Assembly (NCBI GenBank): GCA_033558025.1
Contig: JAUCEF010000001.1
Location: 1,116,001 to 1,180,000, forward strand
Reading direction: 5' to 3'
DNA length: 64,000 nucleotides
From: Phytophthora sp. 'mugwort'
Taxonomy: Eukaryota > Oomycota > Peronosporomycetes > Peronosporales > Peronosporaceae
Under the pieces are notes generated by a model. The model had not been told where the DNA came from, did not search any database, and saw only the letters and a program-made list of their open reading frames with translations. A program made the position numbers and the translations under genes. Positions 8,104 to 18,306 of this stretch are shown here, piece by piece (the first letter of the stretch is position 1; each line of letters starts with the position of its first letter).

Positions 8104-9228
8104 ATGGCTCAACTCTTGACGGTCGTGAACATGCTACGTGGAATGCCCCGAGCTTCACTCCATGGAACACGTTGGTCAGCTCTTCGACGCATGGAAGCGA
8201 ACATGAAGATCATCCCAGCAGGCAACTTTGGATATCGCCAGGACTACTCAGTACTCGGTTTTCTTCCAAGCAGAAAGAAACTTGTTCCGAGAGGGAGTCG
8301 TGCCGTGCCACCACCGCTGCCGCCACCCGAATACATCGACATTGAGGACCGTTGCAGGCTTGAATACGTCGACATCCGGCCGAAAAATAATGACGATCAC
8401 CTCATTACCAAACCAGTGACGATTGTGTTGCTGCATGGCGCTCCAGGGAGTTACCAGGACTTCCGCTACCTCATTCCGTTGGTGCGACGCCCTGGGGTAA
8501 GAATTGTCGCGATTAACCTTCCTGGATACGAAGGATCCACTGTTGCAAAATCGCATTATCTCGAAAGTATCAGTGCACTTCCGACGGCAAAGCTGGCGTT
8601 TGAGGCACTGCAGCACCTAACGCTTACGAACGAGGACGTCTTCCTGGTGGGCCACTCATTCGGCGCACAAACTGCTATCAACTTGGCAGCGCTGAATGCT
8701 GCCGAGCCGAGAGATGCCATCAACGTTCGTGGCATGGCTCTCTTGGCTCCCGTCGGCTGCAGGCCTCATCACGTGATGCGTCCTCGAGCTAATGCACTTG
8801 TAATCAAGATGCTCGGCTCAGGAATTCCCTTCCTAGCTTCTCTTGCGTCGCAAGCAGTCAAGGTTATCTACACCAAACTACTGGGCTTCCCTGCTGAGTG
8901 GCCTGCGTATCCTTTTGTTGCTGCTGTCGTCCGCGCTGGGACTACTGATTTCGCTCTGATTCGTGAGCAAGTCGCTCAGCTCTACCGTCTCCGGATGCCA
9001 ACGCTAGTGGCGTGGTCGCAGAACGATGAGTACATCCACAAAGAAATTGCAATGGAGCTGGCAGAATTCTGCTATGCTGGCCCACGTCTTTCGTTTGCCG
9101 GAGGAGGGCACAACATTCAGAAAACTCGCGTCGACCCCATCGCGACTGCCATCAACGACTGGATTGTGAATTTGTTGTCAAGCAAGTCGGTAGCATCCGA
9201 CAAGCAAAAGACGCAGTTCCTGCCATAG
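8104..9228 (+). CDS. Alpha/beta hydrolase, array member 5
   Basis: Intronless, 374 residues, ATG at 8104. HGAPG is at 111-115, GHSFG at 184-188 (Ser186), Asp308 in WSQNDE and His336 in GGGHNIQKT. The N-terminal 65 residues are basic (MLRGMPRASLHGTRWSALRR) and resemble a mitochondrial presequence. A proline linker (VPPPLPPPEYIDI) leads to the LEYVDIRP strand. Further ATGs at residues 10, 14, 30 and 34 are possible starts. It is most like member 2 in the lid (LLAPVGCRPHHVMRPR versus LLAPAGCRPHKVLRPR), pointing to a recent shared duplication. A poly(A) signal follows the stop. Confidence 0.93.
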   Translation: MAQLLTVVNMLRGMPRASLHGTRWSALRRMEANMKIIPAGNFGYRQDYSVLGFLPSRKKLVPRGSRAVPPPLPPPEYIDIEDRCRLEYVDIRPKNNDDHLITKPVTIVLLHGAPGSYQDFRYLIPLVRRPGVRIVAINLPGYEGSTVAKSHYLESISALPTAKLAFEALQHLTLTNEDVFLVGHSFGAQTAINLAALNAAEPRDAINVRGMALLAPVGCRPHHVMRPRANALVIKMLGSGIPFLASLASQAVKVIYTKLLGFPAEWPAYPFVAAVVRAGTTDFALIREQVAQLYRLRMPTLVAWSQNDEYIHKEIAMELAEFCYAGPRLSFAGGGHNIQKTRVDPIATAINDWIVNLLSSKSVASDKQKTQFLP

Positions 9229-9264
9229 TTGGTAAGACTTCTTTGCAGGAGATTGCATACAGAC

Positions 9265-9270
9265 AATAAA
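9265..9270 (+). terminator. Poly(A) signal of hydrolase 5
   Basis: AATAAA 36 nt after the stop codon of hydrolase 5, at the usual distance for a cleavage signal. Confidence 0.5.
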
Positions 9271-9458
9271 AAGCAGCCTATCTCCAGTGCTTAACAAAAT
9301 GTGACCGCTTTTTTTTCAGTGTGTACAGCAAAATATTCATAACCATCTTTAACATCAGCATTAACTTAGACATCGCCTACAACAATGCCGCGTTCGGGAG
9401 CACAAACGTCAGTCTGGCTGTGACCTTCCACCTAAAAGGACACATCGGACACTAACAT

Positions 9459-10924
9459 CTACCGGCATGAAGTGTGACAGCGTTCTCGAGTAATTTCAAT
9501 CAGTCGTTCGAGGCCTGGGACCTCGATCCGGTTTGCGAACGCGTACGCTGATAACTGAAGAGCAGCAGAAAGAGCCTCGGGATCACTCAAAGGTTTGGTC
9601 TGGGTGAGCTCGTCTTCTTTTTCTTCTATCGCAGCTGACTCTTGTTGTTGATGGAAAGCCCGCCGAGATCGCGGGGCTGGTGGCAATTCCTCGTAGAACG
9701 GTACCCACTCCGGCACATTCTCCTCTGCAGCAATATACTGTAAGCCAGTCATAGGTTCATCTAGCTCAAGCATAGAAATTGTTCTGTCCAATCTCGACGT
9801 ATCTAGAGGGATCTTAGGTACACTCTGCTGCTGTAATTCACCCACCTTATCCCCTGAAATAATCCCCGTATGAGCCCAGCAGTTACGAATCATTTGCTGG
9901 GTTATATTCTGCCACGACTGCAGAATATGCTGTACAGCGGTATGCAGCCCCATTTTCAAGTCAGTCTCTCTGGAACTAACAGCTGCAGGTCGTTGATCAA
10001 GCATCCACTGAATACCCAAACTCTTCACGTCTGTCTTAAATTGTTAAATAATCCCTGCTCGCATTGGCTGGAGGTAAGGCGAGGAATTGGGCGGCAGAAA
10101 CTGCACCCTCACGCTACTCAGCTCAATCTCCGTCCCATGACATGGAGCATTGTCCACCAATAGCAGCACGTGCCGATCTTGCATAAGCGAGTTGAACGCT
10201 TGCAGCCAATCTTCAAAAGCATCGGCCGTCATCCACGCTTGACTATTTGAGTACAGTCGAAGTGGAATTTGAGTCTCGTTCAGCTCATTTTTCCCGTTGT
10301 GAATCACGACAGGCTCGAGTTTCTCGCTGCCGTCCATGTTGCAGCAGAGCGCAATACTCAGCACTTTTGGTCTTTTGGTCTCTCCAGGTTGAAGTTGCCG
10401 CGGCACCATCTGATAAAATAGTCCTGTCTCATCCAAGTTGAAAACATTTTGTGGGTCATTTTAGTCGTCGCATTCGCGCAGGTTTTTGATCGCGGAGAAG
10501 GCGTGACGCTGTTTGAACCGAAAGACCCACGATTTGGTCACGGATTGCTGGCCCCAGAGCAATCGTTAGCTTTTGTACACAGGATCAAATCACTTAAATG
10601 GGTCAAATCACCCGAACTGAGCACAAATCGGTATAAATCGCGCTCCATTTGTGGAAATAGGCCTTCCTGGTTCCGCTTGGCGTCTGGATTGAGACTCGTG
10701 TCTTGTGGTGCTCGCAATATGGAGCCCACGGTGGAGCGGTCTAAGAGCAGAGAGTAGCGCGCCTGCGCCCAGCGGATGATGTCTTCATCCGTGAGCCCAG
10801 GGTGGCCGCAGTAGTATAGACGCAGCTCTGCCTTCTGGGCAACGGACAGGTGCGTCCGGCGAGGCATTATGTCGAACTGTCGAGTGTATTTCGAAAAATG
10901 AATAAGAGAGCTGTGATTGGTCAC
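9459..10924 (-). pseudogene. Tigger/pogo-type DDE transposase, broken
   Basis: Three frames on the minus strand together make one transposase. 10924-10538 holds an N-terminal CENP-B-like helix-turn-helix (starting MPRRTHLS, with YYCGHPGLTDEDIIRWA). A bridge with WVFRFKQRH follows in another frame. 10436-10044 holds the catalytic core: DETGLF (first Asp), LLLVDNAPCH (second Asp) and LPPNSSPYLQPM. 9459-10028 is the C-terminal region with a Gln/Glu-rich tail. At the third catalytic position the family's QPMDxG reads QPMRAG, so the acid is lost in addition to the frameshifts. I looked for terminal inverted repeats near 9290 and 11040 and saw only short direct similarities (AAATGTGAC). Confidence 0.85.
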
Positions 10925-11899
10925 CGAATAAAATACAGGATACCACGTGTTCTAAAACATAACTCAATGAGGGAAAATTCCGAAATGTGACTCAAAACAA
11001 AATGTTTCGCAAAATGTTACTCAAATCATTACCGTTGTGGTAGGAGAGCAAAGACATTCTGTCGCGAAGACCACGGAGCTGTTTAAGTGCGCTGACGGCT
11101 CGAGTAATAAGGCCGTGGATCGCTGTCGAAGTGACCCATGGATACCAATTGAGGGCCGGCATGGAGGAAGGGTTATCGCGAAATTGGTTCGTCAATGCTC
11201 CGCACCAATTTGTATGTACAAGCTTGTAGTGCAGCAGCTTTAACAGCGTCGACAGCTTGTTTCCCTGTGATCCATGCAGTGCTTCTAGTTGGCCAAGGCA
11301 TGCACCCTCATCACCTTCAGGTTCTCCGTGCTGCATGTTTGCGCCTCAACGAATCTGAATGTGGAAATGTTAGAATAAAGTTTGGCCCCGCACCAAAAAG
11401 AGGAGGTAGGCGCCAACAACTCAATAGAAAGCGTTTAGCTGGCGGTTGGCATCTCTCCCGAGAGTGGGAGAACTAACCATACGGTCGCTCGCTACACAGA
11501 AGCCAATCAGAACTAGTAGACGATGTCCGGAAGAAAAACCTCACCTGCGGATAGCATCACCCGTGCGATGACGGCCTTCGGGGCGAAAGGAGCTCACTTC
11601 TCCGTTTGCGAACAACTGATCGCATCGGTCAATTAGAGGGCTTAATAGAGAAACTATTAAATACACAAGACTTTGAGCCAAGAAACCTTGTTTTAACATG
11701 TTAAGTACTGAGTGCTCGGCAATGACCAAGAACAATAAAGCGCTTTCGGGGGACTCAAATTCAAAGGGAAGTCGGACGACTTCCGTCGATGGAGAGACGC
11801 CTTGTCTAGCGCATCTGACAAGCCTGTCAAATCCCCGCCGCGTCGCTGAGATTAAAGCTGAACGGGCGGCGCCTCATCGCGGGTACAAAGTTTGCTAAC
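10925..11899 (+). other. Non-genic spacer, short unassigned frames
   Basis: About 1 kb with no recognisable family. The longest frame (10992-11336, minus) reads as low-complexity spacer and has no motif I can name. Repeated AAAATGT strings near 10985-11030 may be the decayed end of the flanking Tigger element. Confidence 0.4.
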
Positions 11900-13160
11900 T
11901 CGGCCCATCCAAGTCGCAGAACCAGGCGATAGTGCTCAATATGAGGAGTGTAATCAGCGTGCTCTGGAGCACGCATTCCTGGTTGAGCAGGAGTCCTATC
12001 TCAGGTATCTGGCAATCAGACGTTGCCATACGGCTATATGACGCAGCTGAGCACATCGCTCGCGTCGCAGCCGGTACCGGCATTCTGGCAGCAGCTTCGG
12101 GCTGATTTCAATCGGAACAATGCCATGGGCATGGCCGACATGATCCAGGAATTTGCGGCTGCCCTGGCTATGGGTTTTGAAAGTGTGACCAAGCATTTTT
12201 AGAGGCTCCGGTCGGTTCGGAACCGACTCAACCGCCAGTGCCGAGAGATACCGCGAGTGCATCTGATCCCCAGTCATCTCATGCTTGGCAAGGTGCTGTT
12301 CTGCTGCCAAGTCATCTGTGGGGACCAAGCATCATGTTTTCGCCGATAAATTCATCTTGGAAAACGTGGAGCGCAAGATGAAAGCCATCCTCGGGAACAA
12401 GGCCGGGCGGAGATCCAGGTTATGGGAAAGATCGGCAGACAACCAGCCCCGGGGCCAGGGCTGGTCAATTATGCGGACAAGGGAACGTTCAGCGACAAGA
12501 AAGGGCCGCCCAAGGGATCGTGCAAGCGCAAGGCTACCGCGTTACCTATGGACGACGAGCGTGTGAACACCTGCTTCTACTAGAACGGCGCTACAACGAC
12601 ATGAATAATTGGGCCGTACTTCAAGCGAGATCGCCCCAAGGAAGGCAGATGTGGCCATCGCTGTCGGCCGCAAGAACATCTACAGCGAGCCACGCACGCT
12701 GAGCATTCGGAAGACGGACCATACCAGGGTGCAGAAGGTACAGCCGGCGCAAGCGACGGTCCGCAAGGAGATCCGGTGGATGCTGCGGCTTTGAAGCATA
12801 TCCAGATCTCGGATGAGATGCCTCGCACGGTGGACGATAATATGACGATGCCGCCTGGCTCCAACGATATGCCAAGCAGGGCTGGAGGTTCAACTCCTGC
12901 CTCCCTGGTTGTGTCCAGCTCTGCGCCAAGCTAAAGCGACGACGTCATGGACGAATTCGACACGGTGACGCCAGCCAACAACGTCGCCGTTGCATCTGCT
13001 GTTGAGGAACTGAAGGGAAGGCGCAAGCCTTCGAAAAAAAGGTTAGTCAATTGTACCCATTTCGGTTGCAGCCATTGAATAAAGTAGCAGACAACCGCTC
13101 TGTCATACAGGATGGGGGTACGGCCTAAGCGGGCGCAAACGGTCTTCGTGTTCAAACGCC
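11900..13160 (+). pseudogene. Decayed coding relic, possibly gag of the following chromovirus
   Basis: The plus strand has long but interrupted coding-like stretches: one with LASQPVPAFWQQLRADFNRN near 12050-12180, a Lys/Gly-rich piece near 12440-12560, and an acidic piece ending in RRKPSKKRL near 12790-13045. The order and composition (helical, then basic, then acidic) would suit a retroelement gag, and it lies just upstream of same-strand pol remnants. There is no zinc knuckle and no direct match to the other gag genes in this window, so the link is inference. Confidence 0.3.
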
Positions 13161-13328
13161 CAACTGAGACTACGTGTTTACATTTGGACAGGACTCTAAA
13201 AGGAGGAATACATGTTTTTGGTACTGTTTAAACTATCTCTTCTGGGTGACATCAGAGAATGTTTTGGTTGGTGAAAGCCCATTTCCGATAGCAAGTGCCA
13301 CAACATTCGCTTTCGTTGCCACCGTCAT

Positions 13329-13643
13329 TCAGCGCGATAAGTTTCGCTTTGCAGTGGAAAGGTAAACGCACCCTTGCTTGATACTACACCATGATATATT
13401 GTAGACTGCCATTTTAATCACATACCCTGTTATCGATTTACGTTCTTTCCATCGACACGCGAAGATCGCGTCGGTGTACACTTCGTAAGTCACGTCACTC
13501 GATTTTCCACCACGCGACAGTCCGTACGTTGACGTCCCTTTCAAGTATTTTTTGCACTCTCCTGGTTGCTGCCCCCAATGTGTTTTATTGTAGCATGAAA
13601 GATACTTCTCAATTCCCTCGCTGGATTCGTAATATCCGGTCAT
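13329..13643 (-). pseudogene. Ty1/copia RNase H fragment
   Basis: A 104-codon frame carries the end of a copia reverse transcriptase/RNase H: YLKGTSTYGL, then VYTDA (RNase H Asp), RKSITGYVIKM, ISWCSIKQGCVYLSTA. In intact copies the last motif is W.SKKQ..VALSTAEAE, so this copy has substitutions. It lies in opposite orientation within the decayed chromovirus stretch and looks like an inserted, truncated copy. Confidence 0.85.
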
Positions 13644-16006
13644 GAGCCCCGGACTAGATACTGTAGCAATCCCACCAACCCTGGATAGTCCAATTTATGA
13701 GCTGCAATTTGTTCTACTGGCATCTTGGTTGCAGGTTCTAGCTCAAGGCCTAGACTTGAGGTGCCGCTACTACTGAGCTATTCTCAAATTTGTACTTCTT
13801 CAGCAGTTCTAACATATAATGGTGTTTGAGATAGACATCGTCTTCTCCGCTTTATTACGGCGGATGGTGGGCGGTAGCCGCCGGAAACATCATGTTGTTA
13901 GTACTGCTTTGACGAGGACGCCAGCTGAAGAACAGGCTTATTTAATTTCCTTTTTCGGATTGCGTCATCGGCGACTTAGTCATTCCTTGCTGATGACGCG
14001 ACGGCGTGACTCACTCAGCACGGATGCGAGTGACCGAGATTGGTTTGGTCGTCGAGCATGGCATGGCGACTGTCCGTTGCATGAGCAGATCCACTGGCTG
14101 GGTCTTTTAAAGGTTCACAGCTCAATTGGCCAGGCACTGAAAAATAATCTTGTCCGATTGTGCTGACTTGCACGAAGTGAATACTTGCTGCAAGAGAGCT
14201 CAACGTTTTGCATATTTTGTGACCATTTGAACCTCATCCAGGTGTTATGCCCCATCAAGAAGGTGGAGCAGCATGTACGGGGGAAACTACAAAGATGGAC
14301 AATGCAATAGTCAGGTACAACTATGCCATCGAGCATATCGGTAGTGTGGGCAACCACGGGGGAGACCTGGTTTCGCGGCCGCTCAGAGGATCCAGCACTT
14401 GTTTGGTCCAATGCTGATCGGATTCGTTCCGGAGAGTGTGTTCAACCCTCCGGAAGGTGACGGTTTCGTTTAGCCGTCCGTCGAGGAATTACAGCACAGC
14501 CAGCGACGTCGCCTGGGCAAGCTGACTGATGTGCACGAGGAGGTCGATGGGCTAGTCTCCCGTGCAGAGCAAGTTGTGGGTTCCAAATAAGAGCTCGAGG
14601 TATTAGCTCGGATTCTAATTGTTGCTCACTGTCGATACCCAAGCTCATAGAGGTGAGCAAGCGATGATAGACCACCTGCAATGCAAGTATACAATCGATA
14701 GCCTGCAATATCGGGTGAAAGTTCGTGTAGAATTGCTTACTGTGCAGCTGGCAATTCCATTCAGCAACCACTACGAAACATCTCGGAAGTGGCACAGTGC
14801 AGTGAGGTTCTACATATAAATTCCCTCTCTTTACATGGGCGACTCCGATGTCTCAACGAAGTATGCGCTGGCCTGAAGGATAAGCTCACGCATTTCTGCG
14901 AGCTAGCCCCGTGTGACTCTCCTACAAGCGCTGTGGTAGCAATCGCGATCCTCGGTACATACGGTTTGTTATACTAAAACGTGGATGTCGGATAACGGCT
15001 TGCAGTTCAAGAGCCAGCTGATGCGCAGCTTAGCTAACGAGTGAAAAGACGCCAGCTGTTCTTGCTGCATATACCCTATGGGTTATTCGCACCATCGAGT
15101 GTCTGAACCATAACACATTGCTTGTTGTACGAGCTACGCTGTTGGAGATGCAGTCTGACACCAAGAACTGAGGTACGTACCTGTTGCCGGCAGTGCAAGC
15201 CAATCGGAACCACACACCGGTACTGTCATTGACTGGGGCGACTCCAGCAGAGCTTTTACTGGGATGACTGCCCTCCGCCCCTGGATACAATGCTGCTACC
15301 TGGCGGTGATAATCCTCTACAGGCTATCAACCCTTATGCAGTCCGCAACAATCTTAAACACCTACGCACCAGCCTGGTCGAGATGAGCGCGGAAGTAATC
15401 GGCAAGTAGGACACCACCAACGTTACCATCAGGCTGTGAAGCAGGGCAAGCTTCGCAACGTCAGCGCGGGCGACTACGGGTTGTGGTCACGGCTTGATTC
15501 TTGGTCGGGAAGTTGCTGGTCCGCTGGGTGGGTCCGTTCCGTGCCAGGAAAGCTCGCCAGTATTCATTTCCAGTGCAACATATCCTCCATGGCAGGGCCA
15601 CGGCTCAGGATAATGCTTTGACAATACATCAACTAATGTGGACGAAGAGCTCGTTGAGCCCACGGCCAATCAAGGGATTCTGCTTGGCATTAACGTAATT
15701 GTCGGCCACCGCAGCAACCCCGACACTACTATGAACAAGGTGTTCGTCTCGTCGACTGGTCTGGAGGATATCGAGAACCGGTGGGAGCCTCTGAGGGTTA
15801 TGCTGTACCCGCCAAAGTTAGCCAGTACGCTTACCCTGGGTTCCTACTTTTCTGCAATGGTGCGTCTAGTTTGGCCGCCTACCAAGTTGTTTCGGATGAG
15901 ATACCAATCGTCTACTGTATACTACCCCTGTTTCCTAGTTGAATTTTGAAGTTGCCTGGTCAGGCCTGTTCAGAAACTGGCAAGTTCGAGAGAGCATGGA
16001 ATCAGC

Positions 16007-16032
16007 TTTTTTTTTTTTTTTTGGGGGGGGGG
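16007..16032 (+). repeat. Homopolymer T16-G10 tract (probable polypurine-type border of element A)
   Basis: Sixteen T followed by ten G immediately precede CAATG and the TGTGGGAATG start of the putative LTR of element A. A G-run before the 3' LTR is the expected place for a plus-strand priming tract. Confidence 0.5.
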
Positions 16033-16035
16033 CAA

Positions 16036-16408
16036 TGTGGGAATGATATATGAAAGCTAATAGCAAAAAGAAGTCCACAGGTCCGCCAACGGTATGGGCA
16101 CGATGAAATCAAGGGCTCAGTGCATAAGGTGTGGGGACAAAAGGCGATGCAAGGAGACGACGGCGGAGAGCATGCGTGGTGAATGACGGTCTAGCTGCAT
16201 GCTAGGTAGCTCACTCCGTATGGAGCCTACAGAAGTGACGTGAGCCAGTGGGAATGGATAAGGATGTTGTATTGAGATCCGCGTGGTGATGATGCTATAG
16301 GTAGGAAGGGGTGGGGTATGGTATGATCAGTGAGCAGGTAGATAGCTAGTTTAGAGTCTCCATAAACGTTCATAATTCATTCTGATTTATCAAGAACAAG
16401 TGACCTTA
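16036..16408 (+). repeat. Probable 3' LTR of element A, interrupted by element B
   Basis: It begins TGTGGGAATGATATATG just after the G tract. If element B and one CCTTA copy are removed, the sequence continues into ACCATACA and could end at 21219 with CA, giving an LTR of about 380 bp. No 5' partner is visible in the window, so the assignment is inference. Confidence 0.4.
16404..16408 (+). repeat. Target-site duplication of element B, left copy (CCTTA)
   Basis: CCTTA directly before the TGTAGTC end of the left LTR. An identical CCTTA follows the TGTTACA end of the right LTR at 21208-21212. A 5-bp duplication is standard for Ty3/gypsy integrases. Confidence 0.92.
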
Positions 16409-16625
16409 TGTAGTCAATTCCGCACTTGAGAGCAAAAGTAAGATTGGTTTCCTTAAACGAAAACTGCTCTACCTTGATGACCTCGTGGCCAATGCTTGTT
16501 GCAAATGACTGCTTCTCCGACGGCCGCAAGCAAGCGGCTAGTCCGGTCAGGGGTGAGTCGGCTTGGGAGCCGACCGGGTGACCGCCAAAGCTCTGCTCTG
16601 CCTGAATATCCTTGGATCTGTTACA
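16409..16625 (-). repeat. 3' LTR of chromovirus B (217 bp)
   Basis: On the plus strand it starts TGTAGTCAATTCCGCA and ends GGATCTGTTACA, matching 20965-21207 along its length. It lacks the 6-nt and 20-nt extra segments of the partner. Confidence 0.93.
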
Positions 16626-16691
16626 CCGCCCACCAAGCGCTGCAGTGTGTCGCCAGGTTCCGTTGCCGTCTGCTGCGTTGCCCCAACGTTG

Positions 16692-18306
16692 TTACTCGTA
16701 TCCGGCTGTACGACGCTGGTCGAGTATGGCAGCTAGGGCCGTTTTCAGCGCGGCATTGCCGCTGCCGCCGACATACTCGTTGACCTTGACAGGTACCTCC
16801 GCAGCCATCGTTCTCAGCTGTTCCCACGAGTCCTCTTCAGTTTGTAGGCCGACCCACGACCCCAACAACTGCCACTCGTTGCGCGACTGGGCGAAACGGT
16901 GATCCTTGAACTGTTCGATCTCCAGCACCATACCTTGATTACCAACGTGTGCGATTAGCTCCTCGGTGACATCGAGACTTGAGTCAGCAAAAAACTTGAG
17001 TCGGGAGCTGTGGACGTTGTAGGTCTTGTTGGTGACGAGATGGCGCACCATGAACAAGTGCGGCAGCGCTTCGGTCACTTCGAAAGTCCGGACCCAGCGG
17101 ACCAGAAGCTTGTTGTTTACCAAGCGGCTATCGAACTGCGACCAAAGCACAAAGTCTCCCTGGGTGAAGTTGCACTCAATACCGGCCGACTTGGCCTTGT
17201 TCCGGAGCCTGCGAGCGTCTTTGATTTCCACCACCTCACGGTGCATAGCGTGCAGCGCTTCGCGTAGGTCATCGACGTTGTCGCGCTGGGTTGACACGTC
17301 GAGGATCAGGTTCTTCTTGAGTCTGGGTACCACGATCGATGTGAGCGGGCTCGGAACGGGTAGCAGCGAGAAGAGCTCGCTGGGTGCATGGTTGTTCAAG
17401 CTCGGCACAGAGTGTGGTTCAGGTTCGATTGCACCAGCGGCAGCAGATAGACCCACTCACGCGAGTCGAGCTGGAACTCCATCAGCATCACTCGCATCAC
17501 TTGAAAGATATCCCAGTTGGTGCGCTCCACTGTGTCATTGATCCAGGGTGAGTAGGCGACTGCAAGTGCTACTCGATGGACAGAAGCTGGCACAGCTCGT
17601 TGACTACGATGTTCTTGCAGTGTGAACCCGTGTCCGACATGAGTATCTCGGGTGTGCCAAACCGCTTGATCCAGTCCAGTGGCGCTTGTACAGCAACTTC
17701 GCTGGTCGGGGAGTCGCACGCTATTAGCTCGCAGAAATGCGTGAGCCCGTCTTTGATCACGAGCACTTAGAGCGTCGTGCCCACGCTGTCCCCCATAAAC
17801 AGGAAGTCGTAATGCAACATCTCGTTGCGCCTCGCCGCCTGGTACGTCGGGCCCCACGGGCGCGGAATAATATTGCCGCCCTTGGTGTGCTTGCAGAGCA
17901 GACATCGACTCATGAATTGGCGACACAGCTTCTGGAGCTCGCGGACGAAGAAAACTTGCTGAATTGTCTGCACCATCGATTCCAATCCGCAAGGACCTTG
18001 ACTGCCACAATGTGCCACGATCATCACCCGACGCATCAGATGCTTGGCTGGCTCGGGGAGCCACAGATTTCCGTCGACTATCAGAAATTGCTCATCGTTG
18101 AGCACTGCTCCTGCAGGCTTCGCCCGCTGGTACTCCGTCTGCGCGCGTTGGATCCCGTCGAGCGCTGGAAACGCGAATCCATCAAGCCCGGCCGCAGCTG
18201 GTGGCGCTCGTCGACCGGCGACTCCATGCTTGTGCGAGTACTGCTGCGGGTAATGGCCTTGCAGCGCATGACGGCCACGCCTGCTTCGGAGGGAGAGCAC
18301 CCCCAT
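16692..18306 (-). pseudogene. Integrase and chromodomain region of chromovirus B
   Basis: 18306-17767 carries the HHCC zinc part (VIVAHCGSQGP, then CRQFMSRCLLC). 17766-17569 carries the core start (LTHFCELIACDSP, and SDTGSHCKN with the second Asp). 18064-17396 carries the third acid in PWINDTVERTNWDI and the helix VYLLPLVQSNLNH. 17456-16692 gives the C-terminal integrase region (LVRWVRTFEV.EALPHLF) and a chromodomain-like end (SWVGLQTEEDSWEQL). Chromodomains guide integration towards particular histone marks. At least two frameshifts separate the pieces. Confidence 0.88.

Larger units (their letters stand above)
13850..16408 (+). mobile_element. Chromovirus A: strongly decayed Ty3/gypsy pol, left part of split element
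   Basis: Scattered plus-strand pieces follow the order of chromovirus pol: an RNase H end (LQRWTM, then AIEHI.SVGNHGGDL near 14280-14370), an HHCC-like piece (TVDTQAHRGEQAM near 14630-14670), an integrase core start (LTHFCELAPCDSPTS near 14880-14935), a C-terminal integrase part (KLLVRWVGPFRARKA near 15505-15550), and a chromodomain-like end (STGLEDIENRWEPLRVM near 15750-15800). The same phrases occur in element B, so A and B are related families. Stops and frameshifts are many. It runs into a T/G tract and a probable 3' LTR at 16036, which element B interrupts. The 5' end is unresolved. Confidence 0.7.

Noticed and set aside
9290..11050. Terminal inverted repeats of the Tigger element
   Set aside because: The AAATGTGAC similarity at both sides is in direct, not inverted, orientation, so no borders are claimed.
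11361..11700. 5' LTR of element A starting at TGTGGAAATG
   Set aside because: Only the first few bases resemble the putative 3' LTR; the rest and the end do not match.
16496..16783. Plus-strand Arg/Ser-rich frame
   Set aside because: It covers the LTR of element B and the antisense of its chromodomain region; no domain.
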